Assembly: GCA_021819225.1 (NCBI GenBank)
Contig: JAKARU010000004.1
Coordinates: forward strand, 1,134-22,956
Reading direction: 5' to 3'
From: Thermoplasmata archaeon
GTDB taxonomy: Archaea; Thermoplasmatota; Thermoplasmata; Thermoplasmatales; Thermoplasmataceae
DNA: 21,823 nt
In this document: in pieces, positions 13,846 to 21,541 of the stretch
Layout: each line of letters starts with the position of its first letter
How positions within the stretch are numbered: the first letter of the stretch is position 1
Notes under the pieces: generated by a model
The model's input: only the letters and a program-made list of their open reading frames with translations
Told to the model about the DNA's origin: nothing
Databases searched by the model: none
Made by a program: the position numbers and the translations under genes

Positions 13846-15391
13846 ATGGTGAGAAATACCGTCCTTAAATCTAAGAATCAGCGGAATGAAAAGTCTGCCA
13901 ATGGAAAGATATACGTCTATGAGAGAGTGCTATACTACAACCCTTGGATAAAGAACATAAGCTGCCACTATTGGTACGTTGTGAAAAAAAGAGAACGGCG
14001 AGACAGGAAAGTTAAGAAGCCATACATTCGAGAGAAAGTCTCATCCATGGGCCGTTCATACCCATATTGGATATAGTCAACGCATTTGGCATTGAGGAGA
14101 TTCATAAGAAAAATCTCACAGAGAATGAATCAATGCAGACAATCTCAATGGCAGTATCAAAGGTGGTGAGACCTTTGCCCGCCAGTTCACTGGAGACATG
14201 GTTTGATGGAACATCACTGTCAAGATCAATGAACATTAATCTTGAATCCCAGCTTATATGAGAACTTTTTGACAGGATAGGCTCATCCGATCTGTACAGG
14301 CAGTTCTCGTCCGATCTCGCATCAAGGATCAGCCCAGGGAATTCCATGCTGTATGATATCACGTCATTGTCATCATCGGATCAGCGGAGATATTGGAATA
14401 CGGCCATGAAAAGGATCATCCCTATCTGGAACAGATGAACATGGGCATGGTACTGGAACGCAACCGGAGAATACCACTGTACTTTTAAATATACAGCGTC
14501 AGCATTCCCGATGTTGTGACTCTGAAGAGGACTGTGCAGAGCATAAAAGATACAATACCGAAGATTGAGATCATACTCGACAGGGGATTCTTCTCACATG
14601 AGAATCTTGATCTGCTGAAGGACGATTCATACATCATTGCAGCCTCCCTTGTGTCAAAGGCTGTAAAGAACGTGTTTGTTATGGCATCAAGGACTGTGGA
14701 TCGTGCAGATAATGTGATCATGTACAACAATGATCCTGTATTCTGCAAGCCTGTTGAATTCACCATGAACGATCTGAATCTGAAGGGATACTTCTTTCAC
14801 GATCCAAGGAGGGAGAGTGATGAGAGATCTGATTTCCACAGGAGACTTGCGGAGAAAAGATCAATGGTGGAGAAACTGCAGCCCAGGTCGGGTGTTGCGG
14901 AAACAATAGAAGCAATTGCACAATCGTACCTGAGGTATTTCACATGGAGGATTGATAATAACAGGATAACAACAAGGGCAAGGAACAATGCCATCTCTGC
15001 TGCAGAGAACAGGATGGGGAAGTTCCTACTTGTATACAGCGGGGATTATTCACCGCTGGAATGCCTGTCCATATACCGGGATCGTGATTCCATAGAGAAG
15101 GCATTCCGCACACTGAAAACCGATCTGGACATATTCCCGATGAGGAAGAGGAAGGAGTCCACCATTCGCGGAACCATATTTGTGTTCTTCCTCTCGCTGA
15201 TCATAAGGAATGCACTCATGAGAGGTATGATCTCAACAGGCCTAGTGAAGAAGTATTCCCTGGAGAGGATGCTCCTGGAACTTGAGAAGTTCCATGTCAT
15301 CGAGGATCAGAACGGCAATCTGACAGAACTTGAAAGGACGAAGAAGCAGAAGGATATTCTCGAAGCCCTAGATAAAGTATCGTGGTGGTAA
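13846..15391 (+). pseudogene. IS1634-type DDE transposase, inactivated by frameshifts and stops
   Basis: The full transposase can be pieced together over three frames. 13846-~14038 gives the N-terminus (GKIYVYERVLYYNPWIKN). After a frameshift near 14038 the frame reads LIHGPFIPILDIVNAFGIEE and runs through a TGA at 14259-14261 into ELFDRIGSSDLYRQF and LYDITSLSSSS, with the first catalytic Asp at codon 14355-14357. A second frameshift near 14390 gives EYGHEKDHPYLEQ, then a TAA at 14486-14488, then SIPDVVTLKRT. The last 290 codons (from 14516) are intact: second Asp in IIILDRGF (14579-14581) and the Glu region YRDRDSIEKAFRTLKTDL. At least two frameshifts and two stops make it inactive, although the catalytic triad itself is preserved. 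Confidence 0.85.
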
Positions 15392-15408
15392 AACCCGGGA
15401 GTTCAGGA
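15383..15408 (-). repeat. right terminal inverted repeat of the IS1634-type element
   Basis: Reads TGGTGGTAAAA at its inner edge and GTTCAGGA at its outer edge; the complement matches the left repeat at 13760-13786. The transposase TAA (15389-15391) lies within it. Confidence 0.65.
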
Positions 15409-15562
15409 TACAAATATACTCGTTGATTACAAAGTAATGGGAAACGGAGATATTTATATCAAGTACTGGGTAAGCTACAATAGCGTTTTAGACTCCGATG
15501 TAGCTGGATGGATGGCCCTCGGAAATTTGGCGAAAATATTTTCTCAATCTGGCGGCGGATGA
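15409..15562 (+). pseudogene. open frame abutting the IS end: truncated C-terminus or small peptide gene
   Basis: The frame is open from the outer edge of the IS repeat to TGA 15562. It reads TNILVDYKVMGNGDIYIKYW at its start and DVAGWMALGNLAKIF near its end, closing with QSGGG. From the internal ATG (15437) it would be a 41-residue peptide: an aromatic-rich, strand-like half then an amphipathic helix. There is no ribosome-binding site before that ATG, and the frame runs straight to the IS boundary, so the simplest reading is the C-terminal stump of a gene cut by the IS. Its place just upstream of an ABC operon leaves open a small secreted-peptide gene. I recognise no family. Confidence 0.35.
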
Positions 15563-15595
15563 TAGGGGTTGGTGATTTTAAGAGAAATTATAATA

Positions 15596-15602
15596 TTTAA
15601 AT
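15596..15602 (+). promoter_or_regulatory. TATA box of the ABC operon
   Basis: TTTAAAT, within the AT-rich stretch 15586-15609, lies about 53-59 nt before GTG 15655 and predicts a transcript start near 15625, inside the palindrome at 15617-15638. Confidence 0.5.
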
Positions 15603-15616
15603 CTAAATTAAGTCTT

Positions 15617-15638
15617 AATGAAATAATTATATTTCATT
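15617..15638. promoter_or_regulatory. operator-like palindrome at the predicted start of the ABC operon
   Basis: AATGAAAT and ATTTCATT are perfect inverted 8-bp arms separated by AATTAT. The site straddles the transcript start predicted from the TATA box, where a bound dimeric repressor would block initiation. The half-site also occurs in the palindrome at 13216-13227. A structural role in the mRNA leader is an alternative. Confidence 0.45.
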
Positions 15639-15654
15639 CCAGATTGGGTAAGAG

Positions 15655-16509
15655 GTGAGCAAAATAAAACTTAGGAAGTTCATGGTGATTTTTATTCTGG
15701 TTATTTCGTTTCTAACCGCATCAATAACAGTATCACCCCTAATAATGACGTATAATGAAAACAGCACCCTGATATCTGGAGTCGATAGTCAGGGAGCGGT
15801 TTATCATTATGAGATGATCTCGGAGGGGCCAATAAATTTCTATAAAAAAAATTCAATGGAAAAGGCAATAGGTGATTCATCATTTTACACGGGTTATATA
15901 AATATAAGCGTAAGCAGGAAAGTTTATGATTTTTCTATAAGAATCTATGGGGATGCAAACTTTAATATAACGCTGGTAAAGTCATTTTCAACCCTCAGCA
16001 CTCAAGATTCAAAACTCTCCAGTTCATTCTTTACAAACGCAGGGATGGGTATAGGCGAATTTACAAATGTCTTCAATATAACTGCTCAGAACATTGGTCA
16101 GGGAACCAATTTCGGGATCATACCCAATCCACATGGTTCAATTCATGCAATATCGGAGGAACTAAATTTAACACAAGTATCACAACAGCCAGAGGGATTT
16201 TATGAAAGTGTGTCAAACGAGACGGGCGGTAATAGGGCATACTATGTACAATCATCCTCCGGGTTCTTTCTAACGCAAATGCAATTAACGGGAAATTCAA
16301 GCGTTGTCGCCTCACTGTTTGAAAATTCTTCAGTTTCAAACGTCTCTCTTTTCTCCATTTCACTGATAAGCACCAATGTTTCAATTGGCCAATTGAATTT
16401 ATCGTATTACCTTTCAAAATACGTGGTTGTAGACGTTATTATGTGGGTGGTTGGAATAATGTTCCTTATCTCTTTGTATAGAAGTGCTTCAAGGAGGCGA
16501 AAAAATTAG
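15655..16509 (+). CDS. Bitopic surface protein of ABC operon, sequon-rich, unknown function
   Basis: 284 residues from GTG 15655; no family recognised. Topology: basic N-terminus SKIKLRK, hydrophobic segment about 10-30 (signal anchor or signal peptide), a roughly 225-residue external domain rich in Ser, Asn and short strands, a second helix about 257-275 and a basic tail RSASRRRKN that should stay inside. The external part has about ten N-glycosylation sequons (for example NST, NIS, NIT, NLT, NET, NSS, NVS, NLS), fitting surface exposure in an archaeon that N-glycosylates. The GTG overlaps the only ribosome-binding-like GAGGTGA; an ATG at 15682 would drop the basic residues before the helix, so GTG is preferred. 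First gene of a tight operon; same topology as the last gene at 18100. Confidence 0.75.
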   Translation: MSKIKLRKFMVIFILVISFLTASITVSPLIMTYNENSTLISGVDSQGAVYHYEMISEGPINFYKKNSMEKAIGDSSFYTGYINISVSRKVYDFSIRIYGDANFNITLVKSFSTLSTQDSKLSSSFFTNAGMGIGEFTNVFNITAQNIGQGTNFGIIPNPHGSIHAISEELNLTQVSQQPEGFYESVSNETGGNRAYYVQSSSGFFLTQMQLTGNSSVVASLFENSSVSNVSLFSISLISTNVSIGQLNLSYYLSKYVVVDVIMWVVGIMFLISLYRSASRRRKN

Positions 16510-17380
16510 ATCGTCAATAATAGATTCTGCAAACATAGAATGCAGAGGCATTTCAAAATCATTCAAAGGTAAGGAAGTTATTAAGGAAGCCAGCATTGAA
16601 TTAACAAACGGATTAAATGTCATAGTGGGGGAAAATGGTGCGGGAAAAAGCACATTATTTTACATTATAACTGGAGTCCTCAGGCCTGAAAGAGGTACTG
16701 TTAGTTTAAACGGTTCTGATCCATGGAAACATCATAAAAAAGCAATGCGTGACGTAAGTTTCATGCCGGAAAAACCATCGTGGCTTAATGGATCCAGTGT
16801 TCGGGAACAAATATACTGGTTTGCCTCATTGTCTGGAACAACCAGCGAAAAAGTGATGGATTATATGGACATGTTCTCAATAAGCTACCTGCTCAATTCA
16901 ACTGTTCAATCCCTTAGCTCTGGCGAACAACAACTTCTGATGCTCTCATGCATTCTTGGGGCGAATTCCTCAATATACATACTTGACGAGCCCAATTCAA
17001 ACATAGATATTCACAAAAGATCACTGGTGTCTGATGCCATAAGAAAAAAGTCACTTGAGGATGGAAGCCTGTTTTTCATATCAACTCACCTTTTTGATGA
17101 AATTCTCACCATCTACGATTCGATTTTGGTTATGAGATCGGGAATTATTAAAAAATACCAGAGACAACATGTAGAAAAATATTATAGTATAATTCGGACG
17201 GATGGTGATAACATCATAATAGGGAAAATAAGGGAAGTGGATGATAAGGCATTTATCAGGAGTGGGGGCATTATGACATCTTTAAGTCTTGAAAAATGCA
17301 ATGAAATCGCACGAAATTCAGGCGTCCAAATCACATCATACCTTCGCATTCCGTCAATCCTGGGGTGGTTGTATGAATAA
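16484..17380 (+). CDS. ABC transporter ATP-binding protein
   Basis: 298 residues if counted from GTG 16484. Nucleotide-binding subunit of an export-type ABC system. Motifs: Walker A VGENGAGKST (48-57), Q-loop region reading SFMPEKPSW (Gln replaced, as in NatA/CcmA-like proteins), signature LSSGEQQ (144-150), Walker B IYILDEP (164-170) and switch His202 (STHLFDE). About 80 further residues form a C-terminal domain of unknown role. The ribosome-binding site AAGGAGG (16491-16497) lies downstream of the GTG; its natural partner is ATT 16505, which overlaps the upstream TAG stop (ATTAG). The real protein may therefore begin seven codons later, at a rare ATT codon. It overlaps the permease gene by 8 nt. 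Confidence 0.9.
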   Translation: MLQGGEKIRSSIIDSANIECRGISKSFKGKEVIKEASIELTNGLNVIVGENGAGKSTLFYIITGVLRPERGTVSLNGSDPWKHHKKAMRDVSFMPEKPSWLNGSSVREQIYWFASLSGTTSEKVMDYMDMFSISYLLNSTVQSLSSGEQQLLMLSCILGANSSIYILDEPNSNIDIHKRSLVSDAIRKKSLEDGSLFFISTHLFDEILTIYDSILVMRSGIIKKYQRQHVEKYYSIIRTDGDNIIIGKIREVDDKAFIRSGGIMTSLSLEKCNEIARNSGVQITSYLRIPSILGWLYE

Positions 17381-18095
17381 ATCTACTTTTCAAATGCTCA
17401 TAAGCCTTGAAATGGATCCGTTTTATATTATTGAATTTCTTCTTATGATTTCTCTCATTCTTATATTATACACACAATATTTTTATATGAATGATCTTAC
17501 TGGTGAAACCCCACTCTATTCTCTTGGGGATACGACTTTATCAAGCATATATATGATTTACATAATAATGGTCTCACTCAACATTTTCTCAATGGGGTCA
17601 ATGTTGAACAATGGAAAATTTCTCACATTGGTTGCAAATGGCAAAAGTCCGATGGAGATACTTCTTTCGCTATTTCTATGGTCAGTGATTTACACTTCCC
17701 TGCTGAATTTTACCGTCTTTTCAATATTTACCTATTATGTAGAGTTACGAATTTCAGATTTATTCATAATAGAATTTCTTCTTGCCCTGATTGGTTTAAA
17801 TGTTTTTTGTACTGGTCTCGGATATTTAATTTCAGTTACTTTAAGGGTTCCCATAGTTTCTGCGGGAGCAATTCTTTCATTCTTTATTTTCATATCGCCA
17901 CAAATATTTGACAAATATGCTCAAAAAAATCTCCTTTCAGCTACAATTGCAGGATTTGAAAACATAAGACTTGGATCCAGGCTTTCAGGTATGGGTATAG
18001 AGGGTTGTATAATGGAGATTACCCTGGGCATTATTTTCTTCATAGTATCCTCATACTTGCTCAGGTTTAGAAGTATCAAGCCACTGGGAAGGTGA
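17373..18095 (+). CDS. ABC transporter permease (ABC-2-like), six-helix membrane protein
   Basis: 240 residues from ATG 17373. About six membrane helices are visible: around 18-36 (YIIEFLLMISLILILYTQY), 59-75, 93-115 (ILLSLFLWSVIYTSLLNF), 125-150 (LFIIEFLLALIGLNVFCTGL), 155-175 and 210-230 (ITLGIIFFIVSSYLL). This is the size and layout of ABC-2-type permeases that pair with a stand-alone ATPase. A short N-terminal cytoplasmic stretch, STFQMLISLEMDPFY, resembles an elbow helix. Frame-open codons further upstream lie inside the ATPase gene and are not used; the start overlaps the ATPase stop by 8 nt after GGGGTGG. Substrate unknown. Confidence 0.8.
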   Translation: MNKSTFQMLISLEMDPFYIIEFLLMISLILILYTQYFYMNDLTGETPLYSLGDTTLSSIYMIYIIMVSLNIFSMGSMLNNGKFLTLVANGKSPMEILLSLFLWSVIYTSLLNFTVFSIFTYYVELRISDLFIIEFLLALIGLNVFCTGLGYLISVTLRVPIVSAGAILSFFIFISPQIFDKYAQKNLLSATIAGFENIRLGSRLSGMGIEGCIMEITLGIIFFIVSSYLLRFRSIKPLGR

Positions 18096-18099
18096 AAAG

Positions 18100-18705
18100 A
18101 TGATCTGGAAACAGTACATGAGACTGGCAGCAATATCAGTTATTTTCATTCTGATGTTTTCAGGCCTTACATATGTGGAAGATTCAAGCAACAATCCAAT
18201 ATCAGCAAAAGCTGATGATTGCATTCATGTATACAACAACACATCATCCGTATATTTAGGTTCAGGATTTCTGAAAAAAATACCGATATTTTCATATGGA
18301 AGTGGGGGGTCAATATATTACTATGACGATGTCAGAACAACCGGCGCCTTAAAGCCACCCAACAGTCTTCTGTTATGTATCAATTCATCAAAATACAACA
18401 CTACCATGGAGGCAAATAATATAACTTTCGGGGAATCTGGCTCATTCCATCTTTCTCTAAATCCTGGAAATTATAAAATTTTTGCATACTTTATTTTCGA
18501 TGTTAATGTAAAGGCTGTGAATAACACAACGGCATACAGATGGTTTCAGAAGAATGTGACTGGAAGCGTAATATTGTCTATTATACGTCCACCAGTTACT
18601 ATTTTTGAATATCCTCTTGCTGTATCCATAACGGCAGGGGTCATATTCTCAGTAATGAGTCTTTTAGAGATGGAGAAGTTCAAAAAGAAGATTAGAAAAA
18701 AATAA
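18100..18705 (+). CDS. Second bitopic surface protein of ABC operon, unknown function
   Basis: 201 residues, no family recognised. It has the plan of the operon's first gene: N-terminal hydrophobic helix (about 8-24), external domain of about 145 residues, C-terminal helix (about 171-189) and a strongly basic tail KFKKKIRKK. Five or more sequons (NNTS, NSS, NTT, NIT, NTT, NVT) and two external cysteines (41 and 93), which could form a disulfide, mark it as surface-exposed. The segment SGSFHLSLNPGNYKIFAYF looks like a carboxypeptidase-regulatory or transthyretin-like strand pattern, only as a guess. ATG 18100 follows AAGGTGAAAAG 4 nt after the permease stop, so it is the fourth gene of the operon. 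Confidence 0.75.
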   Translation: MIWKQYMRLAAISVIFILMFSGLTYVEDSSNNPISAKADDCIHVYNNTSSVYLGSGFLKKIPIFSYGSGGSIYYYDDVRTTGALKPPNSLLLCINSSKYNTTMEANNITFGESGSFHLSLNPGNYKIFAYFIFDVNVKAVNNTTAYRWFQKNVTGSVILSIIRPPVTIFEYPLAVSITAGVIFSVMSLLEMEKFKKKIRKK

Positions 18706-18708
18706 AGA
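18697..18708 (-). terminator. T-rich stretch that could end the XPB-Bax1 transcript
   Basis: On the minus strand this reads TTTATTTTTTT, about 70 nt after the Bax1 stop, inside the 3' end of the convergent surface-protein gene. It is the only T run downstream of Bax1. Confidence 0.3.
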
Positions 18709-18774
18709 TTGAGAGAAAATAAATTCCAAGGAACTTAAGAAAGATATTTCTGCAGGATTATGGAAAATCCAAAT

Positions 18775-20115
18775 TTATGCTTCTTTTCCTGTAACCTCAA
18801 TTCTGAGCCCCCGCCACTTTATTTTATAACCAAGATTTGAAAGGACGCTGGATGGATCAAGACCCATGAATTCAAGATAATCTACCATTGAGTAAGAATC
18901 GGGATAAAGTTCTTCAAGATGTCTTATCACATCAGGGTTTGCCGTGCTTTTTTGTATGTTATTTTCCTTTCTTTTCTCTATTTCGTGTCTTTCAGTGTTC
19001 CTCACTTTCTTCTCATTTATCTTTTCAATATATTCCTTAACCGAATGCCAGTCAACTTTGTTCTTGAAGCATTTCTCCCCAGATGGGCATTTCTCATTAT
19101 TCCTGAGCAAAGTGAACACAAATACCTGTTTTCCTCCATTTTTCAGGATTCTGGCAAGTGAGCGATTCTCCTCAAGATTGATTGGCCTTGTTATGATCAC
19201 TAAAACCCAGTCTCCGGAAATATTTATTCTGTAATCTGCAAAATAGAGTTTTCCCTCAATAAGGGTCCCCTCACCATCTTCCTGAACGAAATCTGGAAGT
19301 TCTTCCCCAGAATAATTATGGACGTCAAGTAACTCCCTCATCGAACTGTCGAAGAAATATTTGAATGATGATTTTTCTTCCTTTTTTCCAAGTTCCAGTT
19401 CAGCCTCTGCTTCCCAATCTTCCAGCATAAGCAATCTTCTCAGGAACAGCGCGAATAGTGGGCCATATCTCTCTGTCTTCCCGACTGTAGAAAGTGGTCC
19501 AGATATCTTTAGGTGAGTCACTTCACCCTCACGGGTTAAGGAGAAGAGGAGTCCGATTCTCCCAAGGAAACGAAGGATGGCGGGATCTGGCTGCCCCATT
19601 TTCAGGTCTATTGAGGATGCCCTCATCAGTGCGGTTTCAACCTGCTCGAGATTGAATTTTTTAATGATTCTTTCTGAACCTGTTTCAGGAACTTTTTCCA
19701 GGGTCTTTTCAGAATCCAGATCTCCATAAATGGATTTCTCAATCTCATCGACACTGATTCCAAGGTCATCAGCAATCTTCATAAGGAGGTTTTCCCTGGT
19801 TTCCGGTGAAATTGCAGGCGTTTCAGGATCTGAGAATATTTTCTCCCTTATCACATTTGGTGGAATTTTTGAATAGGAGAAAAAACTGCAGTCTCTCGAA
19901 ACTACGGTGAATATGCCCCTTACAATTTTTGGATTCTGGGACCTGAGTTCCAGATCCCTGATCTTTTCCTCAATTTCACCGTATGTAGACCCTATGCTGT
20001 CGTTAAATACTTCCATTACGGATCGGGCATAATCACTGCTGGTCTCGTCAAGCAGTATGCTTCTTGCGATGCCTGTCTTACTCTTCCTTATCATCATCAA
20101 TTGAGACGGGAACAC
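18775..20115 (-). CDS. bax1: Bax1 (DUF790), nuclease partner of XPB helicase
   Basis: 446 residues. DUF790/Bax1 proteins bind archaeal XPB and supply nuclease activity to a helicase-nuclease repair machine. The start at GTG 20115 is preferred because MFPSQLMMIRKSKTG matches the family N-terminus; it overlaps the XPB gene by 38 nt, after GAGGAGGAAAG. The central region FKYFFDSSMRELLDVHNYSG (251-270) and ELPDFVQEDGEGTLIEGKLYFADYRI (from 272) aligns with the PD-(D/E)XK nuclease core, but the expected PDF and v.EI.GFWT blocks read YFADYRI (Asp294 kept) and WVLVIITRP, without the acidic residue. The C-terminal 55 residues resemble the usual small terminal domain. Family confident, activity doubtful. 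Confidence 0.85.
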   Translation of the reverse strand: MFPSQLMMIRKSKTGIARSILLDETSSDYARSVMEVFNDSIGSTYGEIEEKIRDLELRSQNPKIVRGIFTVVSRDCSFFSYSKIPPNVIREKIFSDPETPAISPETRENLLMKIADDLGISVDEIEKSIYGDLDSEKTLEKVPETGSERIIKKFNLEQVETALMRASSIDLKMGQPDPAILRFLGRIGLLFSLTREGEVTHLKISGPLSTVGKTERYGPLFALFLRRLLMLEDWEAEAELELGKKEEKSSFKYFFDSSMRELLDVHNYSGEELPDFVQEDGEGTLIEGKLYFADYRINISGDWVLVIITRPINLEENRSLARILKNGGKQVFVFTLLRNNEKCPSGEKCFKNKVDWHSVKEYIEKINEKKVRNTERHEIEKRKENNIQKSTANPDVIRHLEELYPDSYSMVDYLEFMGLDPSSVLSNLGYKIKWRGLRIEVTGKEA

Positions 20116-21427
20116 CTTTCCTCCTCCTCTTTGAAGTACCGTATTCTGAGGTACCTCTTGCGACTATTTCATACATGACTGCTTTCTTTCCATCTCCCGG
20201 TCTAAGTATTCTCCCGAGTCTCTGCCTGAACTGCCTGGAGCTGCCAGAACCACTCAGGACGATTCCAACTGACGCATCCGGGACGTCAATTCCCTCATCC
20301 AGGACTCTTGACGTTGTGAGTGCCCTCACTTTCCCACTTCGAAACATGTCAAGATACATCTTCCTCTCAGGTCCCGGAGTCAGATATGTGATGCATGGAA
20401 TGAGGAATTCCCTTGAAATCATGTATGCGGATTCTGTATCATCTGAAAAGATCAACGTCTTCTCGCCCCTGTGCCTGTTCAGCACATATCTGACAATATC
20501 CTTCTTTACCCTTGCATTGAAGGCGATCTTTCTTGCCTTTCTCCATGCCATCAATGCCTCCCTTCCCTCCGGATTCCATGAGGACATTATGAATTTCTGG
20601 AAGTCCCATGGGCCTCTCATCGTTATCCTGTGCCTGCGCAGGTATGAGATGAATATGTCATGATTCTTCTCATATTCTTCTTCCTCCTCCTGTTCCAGTT
20701 CCACAGGTATCCTGATAATTTCATAGTTGGAGAGGTACTCGCTGAGTTCATCATAACCAAGCTCGAATATCTTGCCACCCATGAATTTCTCAAGATCTTC
20801 GTGGAGCATATCTATTCTTTCGAAAGTTGCTGTCAACCCGAGCCGGTATGGAGACGCATACATCCTTGCAATATCCATGTACCTCTGCGAAGCCATATGA
20901 TGAACTTCATCTGCGAGAAGAAATTCGAATCTGTTTCCCAGGGTTTCAGCCATAAGATATGCAGAATCATAAGTTGCAACTGAAATATCCTCAATTTCCT
21001 TCACCCCGCCACCTATCTGCCCGATCCTCACGCCAAAAACATCCTCAAGGCGCTTGCGCCACTGCTGGACAAGTTCTATCGTAGGTGCGATAACAATGGT
21101 TGTTGTCCTGAGAATCCCAATTGCCTCAATTCCTATATGGGTCTTTCCTGCAGCAGTTGGAAGAACAACGACTCCACCATAGTCATTCTTGGTCCAGACT
21201 TCTATGGCCTTCCTCTGATATGAACGCAGCTTCTCATCATGTGAAACATTCACTATCTCGTCATTAAATACATGATCTTCAATGTCAGGAAACAGTCTTT
21301 TCATCTCTTTGTATCTGAAGGCAAGAGTTCTGTAAGATCCGATTCTCGAATCATATTGAATCCAGTCTGGTATTGTTCGATCTATATTGTCAATAAGCAG
21401 ACTTCCCCTGCTGAAATTCATTCTCAT
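20078..21427 (-). CDS. xpb: XPB-type superfamily 2 DNA helicase
   Basis: 449 residues from ATG 21427 (a TTG four codons upstream is also open; a second ATG lies at 21421). DNA-unwinding ATPase related to eukaryotic XPB/ERCC3, acting with Bax1 in archaeal DNA repair. Motifs: Q-like LRSYQRKAIEVW (67-78), Walker A VVVLPTAAGKTHIG (86-99), Ia VIAPTIELVQQW (112-123), DEVHH (173-177), GLTATFERID (197-206), the acidic linker EQEEEEEYEKNHDIF (245-259) at the thumb-like insertion, IFSDDTESA, GIDVPDASV and motif VI QFRQRLGRILRPG. The N-terminal DNA-damage-recognition domain is short (about 60 residues), as in archaeal XPBs. Its 3' end overlaps bax1, so the two are made together. Confidence 0.93.
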   Translation of the reverse strand: MRMNFSRGSLLIDNIDRTIPDWIQYDSRIGSYRTLAFRYKEMKRLFPDIEDHVFNDEIVNVSHDEKLRSYQRKAIEVWTKNDYGGVVVLPTAAGKTHIGIEAIGILRTTTIVIAPTIELVQQWRKRLEDVFGVRIGQIGGGVKEIEDISVATYDSAYLMAETLGNRFEFLLADEVHHMASQRYMDIARMYASPYRLGLTATFERIDMLHEDLEKFMGGKIFELGYDELSEYLSNYEIIRIPVELEQEEEEEYEKNHDIFISYLRRHRITMRGPWDFQKFIMSSWNPEGREALMAWRKARKIAFNARVKKDIVRYVLNRHRGEKTLIFSDDTESAYMISREFLIPCITYLTPGPERKMYLDMFRSGKVRALTTSRVLDEGIDVPDASVGIVLSGSGSSRQFRQRLGRILRPGDGKKAVMYEIVARGTSEYGTSKRRRKGVPVSIDDDKEE

Positions 21428-21541
21428 TCCAAAAAACAATGATCTTCTATCTTAAAATGCTTTTCAGTTATTTTAAAGATTCCTTGTCAAAATTTCATTT
21501 AGTCAGATCAGCATGATTATCTCAGCGTAAGATTTGTGTAA

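Larger units (their letters stand above)
13760..15408 (+). mobile_element. degenerate IS1634-type insertion sequence with terminal inverted repeats
   Basis: About 1.65 kb, bounded by imperfect inverted repeats whose outer arm TCCTGAA and inner arm TTTTACCACCA match at both ends (13760-13786 and 15383-15408). It encodes one transposase, broken in several places (next entry). The transposase stop codon lies inside the right repeat, a compact layout common in this family. I see no matching target duplication: the left flank ends GATAGG and the right flank begins TACAAA, so the insertion is old or one flank was rearranged. It separates hta from the AT-rich ABC operon. Element type is judged from the transposase. 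Confidence 0.75.

Noticed and set aside
15409..15562. Confident call of a bacteriocin or RiPP precursor
   Set aside because: No leader-type cleavage motif, no modifying enzyme nearby and no ribosome-binding site; the frame runs directly into the IS edge, so a truncated gene is at least as likely. Kept only as a hypothesis.
20064..20663. 199-codon open frame antisense to the XPB helicase
   Set aside because: Helicase motifs on the minus strand are complete, and the plus-strand translation is hydrophobic but matches nothing and has no promoter or ribosome-binding site.
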